This document shows, in pieces, positions 56,551 to 64,000 of a stretch of DNA of 64,000 bases. Location: NCBI GenBank assembly GCA_026419785.1, contig JAODTK010001010.1, forward strand, positions 62,001-126,000, given 5' to 3'. A program made the translations under genes and the position numbers. The notes beneath the pieces are model-generated. The model was not told the origin of the DNA. It did no database searches and was given only the letters and a program-made list of their open reading frames with translations. The DNA comes from Sclerodactyla briareus. Taxonomy: Eukaryota; Echinodermata; Holothuroidea; Dendrochirotida; Sclerodactylidae. The stretch's first letter is position 1; every line of letters begins with the position of its first letter.

Positions 56551-57952
56551 GTGAGTGACATGGCATTCGTTCACAATTCATTCAAGACATAGTTTACACC
56601 AGTCTGCTACAGACTATAGCCCGAGCAATCCAATGATAGCCCTCCTATATTGAAATGTTGTTGGTATGTGCCACTGGCGATAAATGATGGATCATATTTT
56701 CTCTGACTTTGGTATGTCTTTGGGCATGGCATGTACAACTGACTTTCTGCATCGGCTGCCCTACCTGTAGCCTAGGCGAAAAATGTCCCCACACCCAAGA
56801 GCTGGAAGGGGATTGCACTCCTTGCGTTGATATCATCACAAACACTTAACGGTACTTTTTGCGTCCTAGTTGCTCTGCCTAGAATTCGTTTCCCCAGCCT
56901 CGCTGCGATTTGAAGTTAGAGTAACACAAACTGTATGTTGTTGATACAATTTTACACATATAAATTGTGATTGCTTATCCTCGGGTGTAGCTCGCTCGTG
57001 GACATTTTTTCTATTCAAATAGTTACATAATTTGCCTGTCATTGTCACTTCAGTTAATATAGTAGATGAGTGGATCAGAGGATTAAGAATTTAGTTGTCC
57101 TGAAGTGACTTCCCCAGTGACATGAGCATCAGGAAAAGAATAAATCTGTTAGAGAAACTCCCAATGTACCAGTTTAGAGTTGCAGTTTTGATGAGATGGT
57201 GTAAAGGTCATTCAGGCACACTTGCTGCCTGACATCATCCTAATAGCGCCCAAAGATGCAGAGATTGAAGCATGCTACCTTGTTGGGTTATTTTAATTTA
57301 TCAAATGTAGGAAAGATTACATCACAAGAATGTGGAGGGCGGGGGAGGGGGGGAACAATGTGAAGACTGCCTGTAGATACTACCCTGTAATTGCTGTCAT
57401 TTTGCGTCACAAGGACAGGGAGTCAGAAACTGGTATTTCCACTTATGTGAGTTTTTATTGAGTTCCCAACCATAACAGAATTTGTTACATGGATTTTTAT
57501 TAGAGTCCATTTTGTATCCCTGGGGCCACTACATGACATCCCAGAAGGGAGGGGGGGGGGGGGGGGGAGGGGGGGCGGTGTATTTATGTATATATACTTC
57601 GCAAGCAGAGGATTAAACTTATTCAAGGCCTCGAAGGGTGCAGACCTGAATACTCCACTTTTTCTCAACTGTGAATCCTTCACTTGGTTCACGGGATAGG
57701 GCAATGCCTCTTTTGTGGTACCTCATTGCATGTGGCGGAGGGAGTGATCACACACAGACAGCCTGTCACTTGTTTACGCTCATTCTCTTACGCTGAGCGC
57801 CCAACGGGACTGCAACAGTCACGTACCAATTTTCAATTCTTTCATGACCTTCCCATGATTTGAACCGCAATCTCCTGGGCGCTCTACCAGCTGTCAAATC
57901 GGATATTGCTGGTGTTCTGGAGTGACCTATTCGTTTTCTGTTTTTTTTCCAG
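56551..57952. other. Intron with poly-G and tRNA-like repeat
   Basis: Contains G-rich runs at 57337-57352 and 57548-57578 (the latter almost uninterrupted G over about 30 bases). A minus-strand tRNA-like stretch lies at its 3' end, listed separately. Confidence 0.5.
57770..57925 (-). repeat. tRNA-derived SINE fragment
   Basis: On the minus strand: ACAGCTGGTAGAGCGCCCAG (A-box-like) then TTGCGGTTCAAATC (B-box, GGTTCAAATC) and a following body with GTACGTGACTGTTGCAGTCC. Typical head of a tRNA-derived SINE, different from the 17.7-kb family. Confidence 0.6.
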
Positions 57953-57994
57953 CAGACTCTGGTGTAACACCAACACAACCTCCTGTCGACGATG
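57953..57994 (+). CDS. Short linker exon between Frizzled CRD and HYR1
   Basis: 42 nt, phase 1-1, between TTTTTTTTCCAG and GGTAAGT. It reads DSGVTPTQPPVDD. Thr/Pro spacer with acidic end. Confidence 0.75.
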
Positions 57995-58507
57995 GTAAGT
58001 CATCCCGCACTATGGAACGAAAATCGAAAAGCTACAAAGAGAGATCGGGATCACTCAGCTGCTCATTGAGGATCTAGCATAACTTATGTAATTAGCATAT
58101 ACTGTGCGCAAAATTCATTTTGGAAGATCACACTTTCACTGCATCCTGCTGAGTTTCAACCTAATTGCATGTACTGTTTAGAGTGAATGTGATGAACAGA
58201 CAATGATGACTGCTGGAACTGTTTACCCACAGCTAAAGTATGGGTAGAGCCCTGGAAGATCCTGTATGAGTATATTTACAATTATCTTCATGTCAGCATG
58301 GAGGCGGATAGGTAAATATCCATCCCTTGAGGGAAAGTTTGAAATTTTCTAACAATCACATATTTTGATTGAGGAAGGTCGCTGATTACACTGCATATCC
58401 AACTTCATGAAAGAAAGCAACTCGTTTTTCAGCTTTAAAAAAAAATACTGCTATTGGTCAAGTTCATACCCAGTATTCCCACTATATCTTTCTTTACATC
58501 ATCCTAG

Positions 58508-58748
58508 ATTCTCCCGTGGTCTTTTGTGGTCCAGACATCACTGTGACAGCACCATTCCTCAGCTCTGGATTGAATGTGACCTTTGACCCCTGCACAGCTG
58601 TCGATAACTCCGGGGTCGCTACCCTAGTCAGCAGCTCCCACAATCCGGGCGCATTCTTCCCCCTGGGGGTGACTCCGGTTACCTATATCTTTATAGACCC
58701 AAGCCGAACTTGGCTTTGGTTCATTCAACATAGAGGTCATTGAGGGAG
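58508..58748 (+). CDS. HYR domain 1 exon
   Basis: Acceptor ACATCATCCTAG, donor GGTAAGA. It reads SPVVFCGPDITVTAPFLSSG, LNVTFDPCTAVDNSGVATLV, SSSHNPGAFFPLGVTPVTYI, FIDPS, then, after one or two slips, FNIEVIEGG. The P-x-x-x-C-P-x-D-I start, paired second cysteine, D-NSG turn, FPLG-x-TPV-x-Y and terminal beta strand are diagnostic of the hyalin repeat (HYR), an Ig-like fold linked to cell adhesion. Length 241 nt; one base off the expected phase because of the slip after FIDPS. Confidence 0.88.
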
Positions 58749-58869
58749 GTAAGACTTTGATTGTGAGGCTCATTGCTATCAAAAGCACATTGGTGCTTTA
58801 CAAACAAACAGACATCCATGATGAAAAATTGAAAGGTTCTGCACTGAAAGATTGTGTTCGGAGCAATAA

Positions 58870-59260
58870 TAATATCATCTCGTTCTTATATAGCACTTTA
58901 CCAGGTCAAGACTTGCCCGAAGCGCTTTACAGATGTTATTACCCCTGATCATTAGTGACTTAATTGCACACCTGTACGATACAGCACGCACCTCTCCAGT
59001 GTTCTCTCCCGATGCACCATTTCAGTACGTCACTTCGCTGTGTCCCTCAGGGGACTTCCCAGTCACAGGCAGCCATATACGGCGCTCGGTACTCGTCACA
59101 AGTCACCACACGGTAACCACTTCAACACGTGGGTGCCGTGGGACATTTCAGGAGACCTGCCTTGTCCGATAGCACTGCAGGAATGTCCTTGGGCTTTCAA
59201 TGGGCCCTGAACTCGCAACCGATAGTTTCGCAGTCTGTAAAGGTATGGGGCTCTAACGAT
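58870..59260 (-). mobile_element. SINE copy, minus strand
   Basis: The reverse complement matches the full SINE at 17687: tRNA-like head at the right end (CAGACTGCGAAACTATCGG, GGTTGCGAGTTCAGGGCC), body with GTCACTAATGATCAGGGG and AAGCGCTTCGGGCAAG, and tail CTATATAAGAACGAGATG ahead of an ATT-type tail at 58870. Better preserved than the copies at 12.1 and 15.3 kb. Confidence 0.8.
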
Positions 59261-60316
59261 CGATCGATCCGTCTCATGGCGATGAACCCCCATGCATGCC
59301 ATGGGTGGTTGTTATGTGGAATGCAATTTGTTATTAGGAGGAGGGGGCTATGATCTCACTCAATATTTCAACCAAACCAATATGTCACCACCAAACTACC
59401 CCGTGTCAAACCAACCCTACTACATAAAACCTGACAAGATATTTACCTAGACCTGGCTGGACCCAGACCAATCAGATTCGATGGTGCATGATACGAGTGC
59501 ATATAGTAACCTGCACCGATTGGTGCCATACAAGAAAACATGAATACCGGTGCTGTGTCGTGATTACCTGCCGCCATGGTTTTTAGCCCATATGTTCAAT
59601 AATGCTTGATTATCGTAGAATTGCTATAGAAGCTAGTCCTGGGGGGAATATGCATGAGCGTGAGTTCTCTGAACTGGCGTATCTGCAAAAATGGCCTAAA
59701 TATGACAGTGGACCTCGATCGATTACCCTTCACGAAGAACAGGATACACTCCATTCCTCGCCTGGCCCGACGCACAGAGACTTCGTCAAATTTCTGATCC
59801 CAACCTAATCTGAACAATTGTATTTTGAATTGGAAAAATTATCGGCTGAAGATAGTAGGCTTCATGAAGAATACACTCGGAGAATTTTCAGGAAGCGTAA
59901 TTCAAACCAAACCTTCACACCATTCTGAAAAACAGTAGCATTCTGGAAGAAGTTCACTGTTTGAATTCACACCAGTAGCATCTGCGTTCAGAGGGTGGGT
60001 GTTATAAGCGGAACTAGTGGGGCCTATATGTATGTTAATATGATGTGACTGAAGTGCAGTGAACTGACAATGAATTGACAATGAAATGAAATTGGGGGCA
60101 GAAATGCATTTATGTTAACATTGATGGAAAACATCATTCATGTATTCGATATCCAATATATTTGGTTGTCCGATTGTGAGAACATGACCAGTCACTTCGA
60201 TAAAAAAAGTAGTTCCACTCCGATTCCTACTGTGCTTTCATGACACAGAAGGAGCAGTTGGTAAAATTTCCGGAAGAGGTCTCTAAAAAACATCTTTCTT
60301 GTACGATCATATACAG

Positions 60317-60574
60317 CTGATCAGGAGCCTCCGGTGGTAACATGCCCTGACGACATTTCTCTGGAGGCCCCCCCGAATAGTGAGGGTGTTCTCGTACCCC
60401 TCCCTTCCTGCATGGCGACGACAACACAGGCATCGTTTTCCCCATTGCACAAAGCCATCCGTCAAGCGCTTTCCTGCCCGTCGGCAACACAACTATCACC
60501 TTCATTCACCTTCAGCGACATTTCTGGGCTCATCTCTGAAGGATCGTATAACGTCATCGTGACTGAGGGAGGAG
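60317..60574 (+). CDS. HYR domain 2 exon
   Basis: Acceptor ATCATATACAG, donor GGTAAGC, 258 nt, in-frame length. It starts DQEPPVVTCPDDISLEAPPN, then VLVPLPSCMATTTQASFSP, and ends FSDISGLISEGSYNVIVTEG. The PPVVTCPDDI start and the ending are typical HYR. In between, the frame reads an atypical HKAIRQALSCPSATQLSPSF, whereas an adjacent frame reads PVGNTTITFI, the expected HYR strand; two compensating indels are likely. It directly follows HYR1. Confidence 0.85.
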
Positions 60575-61529
60575 GTAAGCCCCAGTCTTTGCAGGAGACT
60601 GTATGGTAGAGTACAGTGACTCTCATGACATCTTGCTGGAATCACCTATTCTACAACCCTCCCCCCCGCCCAGTGGTTGGAACTACACCCAGCATACCAG
60701 AGTTTATACTGTAGTTTTGTCTGTTCTGTGCCAGAAAACTTCTGAACCACGAAATGCCTTACTAGGGAATTTCCATAGATGCATTGGTTATGCAGTTCAG
60801 TGTATATGATCACTGTGTTGTCTGGTGTGTGTGTGGTGTGTCTGTCTGTCGGTCTTCATGAGGTATGCAAACTGAAATTCCCCGCACATGAATGCCCTGA
60901 TAATGAAATCCTGTGTGGAGTTGTATAGGCAACTTTCGTCACGTCTCCTATTTTCAGTCTAAATGATGAGTCAGAATGACCGGCCAGCTAATATGTTCTT
61001 GGGAAATAGCCTAAGCTGTGGAATCTTGTTACAAGATATCTCAAGATGGGTAGACATATTATTGATGCAGTTTGGCGTGTATACCAACTAAGGTTCACAA
61101 ACGGATTTCCGGGCATAGTATATATGCTGATTAAGTCTAATTTGCATATTTATAGTGCAAGACAAAACTGGAGGCGGTCAGGACCAAAAGATTATAGTTT
61201 TTTTTTTAGTAGTTCTGCATGGTGCTCTGTCCCAACCATAAGGGGGAGACAGTGGTCACTATCGTCGTGTATGTATGTGCCTGTCTGTCAGTGTGCAGCG
61301 AAATCTCTCTCCTGAATCACGAATGCTTTCATGATGGAATTTTGTGTGTGAGGTGTATGGTAAAGCTTTGCCTTGTCTCCTTATTTCAGGCCGGAACGAC
61401 AATACCATTTGCATGTCATTGGAAATGTAGCTTACAAGCCGAGGGAACAAGATAACTAAGATACAAGGCTGATAGAGTGATAAACCTCATGGATACAGTT
61501 ATTGATGAGACTATAACTCCATAGTCTTT

Positions 61530-61605
61530 AGGCTTAATTAAGCCTTTAAGGCTTTAAGGCTTAAAGCCTTTAAGGTTTATTTTAAGGCTTTAAGGCTTAA
61601 AGGCT
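61530..61605. repeat. Self-complementary AAGGCTT simple repeat
   Basis: Alternating AAGGCTTTAAGGCTT and AAAGCCTTTAAGG units make the stretch almost entirely self-complementary, able to form a long hairpin. Confidence 0.8.
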
Positions 61606-62799
61606 TATTGAGCATGCACAGTTACAACAGGGAAAAGGATTATTGGTGATTACAACTATGGAGGGTACATGAACGGACTAGATAAGGTATAGTATTACTA
61701 TTAGGACACCTATTGGTGTACCTGATTCAGGCAATTATTTTATTCTTGGATGAAGTCAGAAACTAGCATGCTGGGCAGGGCATGTAGACCCCACTAGGTC
61801 AAATCAAGCTCATACTTGGTACGTAGCTTCCCCATGATGAGTACATGAACCGTAATGTTATGATGGGGTCTAGTCAAAGGCTCTCTGAGCTAATGGCACT
61901 AGTCTAGAATTTTGGGTCTGATCAAGTTTCATTCTCATTGAATGTACAATTTATCTGTTGTTTTTTTGGGTGTTCAGTGGGGAAATCATTTTTGTGAAAA
62001 TGGGGGGAATTATAAAAAATATATTCGGTCAATTTTGGCTTGTATTCATGATTAACCTTGACGCCCACCTGAATGATGGATGAGTGCTCATACTAGGTAT
62101 GTGGGTCCATTGTAACGATGGCAGTTTCCCCCATTTGTTTAAAATATATACTCACTGGGCAGAGGATTTACTTAGTCAAGGCTGGACAAGGGTGTAGACC
62201 TGATTTACTGCACATTATGTCAGCTTCGAATCCTCTTATTGTAAAAAAATAGGGCAATTTTTCGATATCTTTTTATATGGGGGTGTGGGGGGGGTGTAAT
62301 CACACACGGTTGAGCTCTTTGATCCGATCCGCCACCGACACCCTGTCAATCTAGCCAGTCTGTGAACTTTTTTTTTCCTTTTTGGGCTCTTCAAATTTTA
62401 GTTCCTCCCAGATGCTGATCAAACTTGGACACAATGTTTATTGGCCCATGGACATCTTTGACCTTATCAAGGTCATGGTCAATTAAGAGGCCTTATGCGG
62501 GCACACCCTCCACTTTCTGCCAATGACTGAATATTTATTCTTTCGTGTCTTTCACACCAACCAAAGGTTTATCTTTTGTATAAACAGATGATAGATTCAT
62601 TCATAGTAAATAAGGGATTCAATGTCGAAGGTCATTGGGGCATATTGAGCTGCTAGGTAGGAAACTTCCAAGTCCTGCAAAAGTAGTTTACCATCATCTC
62701 ATCCAGTTTTTCACATTGCCTAGGGTCTACTTAATGGGTAATACAGGGATTCAATGTCGAGGGACATTTTAGGGCATAATGAGTCCTCCGTTCGCAGAT

Positions 62800-63440
62800 T
62801 GGAGATGTAGCTGCATTTCTAGCTCCTACAAATAGTAGACAATGCATACACTGGCAATTCAACAGTAACCAAGCTACAATGCTGGTCCCTATGAATCAGT
62901 AGACAACACTTGGGGCCCTATAGCCAACCGATGGACAATTAGGCTACAATTCTGGCGCCCACAGATAGACACACCTAACTAGGCACTAGCCAGCCAATGG
63001 ACAATAAAGCCACAATTCTGGCCCCCACAAATAGTAGACACGCTAGCATAAGCAAACCAATGGACAATCAAGCTACATTTCTGGCCCCCACAAATAGTAA
63101 ACAGTGTGTGCTAGGCACTGCATGGCAAGTCAACAGACATCCAAGCTACAATGCTGGCCCTCACAAATAGTAGACAACCCATGCACTAGCAAACCAATGG
63201 ACAATCAAGCTACATTTCTGGCCCCCACAAATAGTAGACACCTTTAGGCACTACGTGAACAGTGAACATCCAAGGCACATTTCTGGCCCCCACAAATAGT
63301 ATACACCCCTAGGCACTAGCAAACCAATGTACATCCAAGCTACAATTCTGGCACCCCCAAATGGTACACACCCGAGGCACTGGCAAACCAATGGACATCC
63401 AAGCCACAAATTCCTGGTCCCGCACCAATTGCAGACACTG
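62800..63440. repeat. About 64-bp minisatellite, about nine copies
   Basis: Diverged units with AAACCAATGGACAATCAAGC, TACAATTCTGGCCCCCACAA and ATAGTAGACAC plus CTAGGCACTAGC. Copies vary in length. It ends about 70 bases before the EGF exon acceptor. Confidence 0.85.
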
Positions 63441-63509
63441 CTAGTTAAAGATGCATTCCTCAGTGTTGGCGAAAAGCTGTGTTAACTTTACCGTTTGTTC
63501 CAATTTCAG

Positions 63510-63625
63510 AGGATAGCCCCTGCGACATCGACGGTGCTTGAATGGTGGCACCTGTGAGAGTCGGGGTAGCCAAGGATTTTTCTGTGTCTGCCCAACTGGA
63601 TATTCTGGTATCATCTGTGAAGAAG
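63510..63625 (+). CDS. EGF-like domain exon
   Basis: Acceptor CCAATTTCAG, donor GGTAAGC, 116 nt (117 expected). It reads DSPCDIDGA, then, after one missing base, CMNGGTCESRGSQG-like sequence and FFCVCPTGYSGIICEEG. The NGGTC, CVCPTGYSG and final C give the six-cysteine EGF pattern once the slip at GGTGCTTGAATGG is allowed for. As read, a TGA interrupts the frame at the slip. Typical phase 1-1 EGF exon. Confidence 0.88.
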
Positions 63626-64000
63626 GTAAGCAGGTTTGGTTGTCATGTGAGATTTGTTCCTACTACTTTATTTTGATCGATCTACTAAGAAGGAATCCCA
63701 TGGATTCAGAATTCCGATCGGGAAAACGGGACAAACCTGTGCCTCCTGTTTATTTTTTTTTTTAAAGAGTGCAACAGTCTTGGGATGAACACATTCCTAG
63801 TGGAGATTTGACAGAGACTTTTTAGACATATATAGCAACTGTGCAACAACGGTATTGATTTGAGACATGCACAGGTGTATTCATTGGTGCTAAATTGAAT
63901 TGCCTTAATGTGGGAAGCAGGTTGCAGGAGGATTATGCTAGTTTCTAATGCAACGGATTTAAAAAAAAAAACTAAATGTGCCTTTTGGTATTATTTTTGG
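63626..64000. other. Intron at the right edge
   Basis: Follows the EGF donor. No further exon seen; the gene presumably continues beyond the window. Confidence 0.5.

Larger units (their letters stand above)
60575..63509. other. Intron with several repeats
   Basis: Contains TG runs at about 60820-60845, an AAGGCTTTAAGGCTTAAAGCC palindromic simple repeat at 61530-61605, dispersed repeat fragments (CATGATGAGTACATGAACC at 61836, TCATTGGGGCATATTGAGC at 62632), and the minisatellite listed separately. I see no further domain exon, though a short linker could be missed. Confidence 0.45.
670..63625 (+). other. Composite gene model: internal part of a multi-LU / Frizzled / HYR / EGF extracellular protein
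   Basis: This is the envelope of all host exons described below. Order seen: LU1 to LU10 (each A exon plus B exon) with interspersed Thr/Ser/Pro linker exons, a linker, a Frizzled CRD, a linker, HYR1, HYR2, and an EGF-like domain. LU, Frizzled CRD, HYR and EGF are all disulfide-rich or beta-sandwich extracellular modules, so a secreted or membrane-anchored glycoprotein is expected; each well-preserved A exon carries an NVT/NIT N-glycosylation sequon. Exons begin by completing a split codon with two bases and end with one base of the next (phase 1-1). No initiator, signal peptide, transmembrane segment, GPI signal or terminal exon is visible. I recognise no named orthologue. The model could be two adjacent genes, split somewhere in the 38.5-53.5 kb intron. 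Confidence 0.7.

Noticed and set aside
56161-56561. Minus-strand open frames of 88 and 116 codons
   Set aside because: They are antisense shadows of the intact Frizzled CRD exon, lacking any domain.
61381-61450. Possible exon after TTATTTCAG
   Set aside because: The following sequence (CCGGAACGACAATACC...) reaches a stop quickly and has no EGF, HYR or linker pattern and no donor.

Overview
This is eukaryotic genomic DNA, not prokaryotic. It is AT-rich and has short exons bounded by AG/GT splice sites, long introns full of minisatellites, tRNA-derived SINEs, a TTAA-flanked MITE and a Ty3/Gypsy retrotransposon. The domain mix (tandem LU/three-finger domains, a Frizzled cysteine-rich domain, HYR domains, an EGF domain) and the style of the SINEs suggest a marine invertebrate deuterostome such as an echinoderm or hemichordate. 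That placement is inference. Nearly all open reading frames over 60 codons outside the exons described here are chance or repeat-derived.

The + strand carries what looks like the internal part of one very large gene for a secreted or cell-surface modular protein. From about 0.67 to 38.5 kb there are ten LU (Ly6/uPAR, three-finger) domains. Each is encoded by two exons: an 'A' exon of about 40 codons (ECYxC, CDGxxQC, VCxxGEVC, NVT) and a 'B' exon of about 63 codons (REC, CL, GEEYRQLL, ACFCDEDLCN). They are separated by zero to three small Thr/Ser/Pro-rich linker exons, typically exactly 45 nt. After a 15-kb intron come another linker (53.46 kb), a complete 10-cysteine Frizzled CRD exon (56.2 kb), a short linker (57.95 kb), two HYR-domain exons (58.5 and 60.3 kb) and an EGF-like exon (63.5 kb). 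Where phase can be judged, exons are 1-1 symmetric, the usual signature of shuffled extracellular modules. No start codon with signal peptide, no terminal exon and no transmembrane segment are visible, so both ends lie outside. That the LU block and the Frizzled/HYR/EGF block form one transcript is inferred from phase and strand, not proven.

Many B exons, and some others, contain one- or two-base indels, often in homopolymers. The two LTRs of the retrotransposon also differ largely by small indels. Assembly error therefore probably explains many of the breaks, but two B exons (5.9 and 12.6 kb) share the same insertion and two other LU copies (2.3 and 36.4 kb) look genuinely decayed.

The large intron at 38.5-53.5 kb is occupied by a minus-strand LTR retrotransposon (40265-53243). 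It has LTRs of about 1.27 kb, TG...CA ends and a 4-bp GTCA target duplication. Its order is gag, protease, integrase, then reverse transcriptase and RNase H, which is the unusual Gmr1-type order for Ty3/Gypsy. A second element of about 5.2 kb (42931-48172) sits between integrase and reverse transcriptase. It is a foldback-like element whose arms carry the same roughly 97-bp minisatellite in opposite orientations. A 460-bp piggyBac-like MITE lies at 24737-25196, a full-length SINE at 17687-18091 with relatives elsewhere, and tandem arrays occupy many introns.
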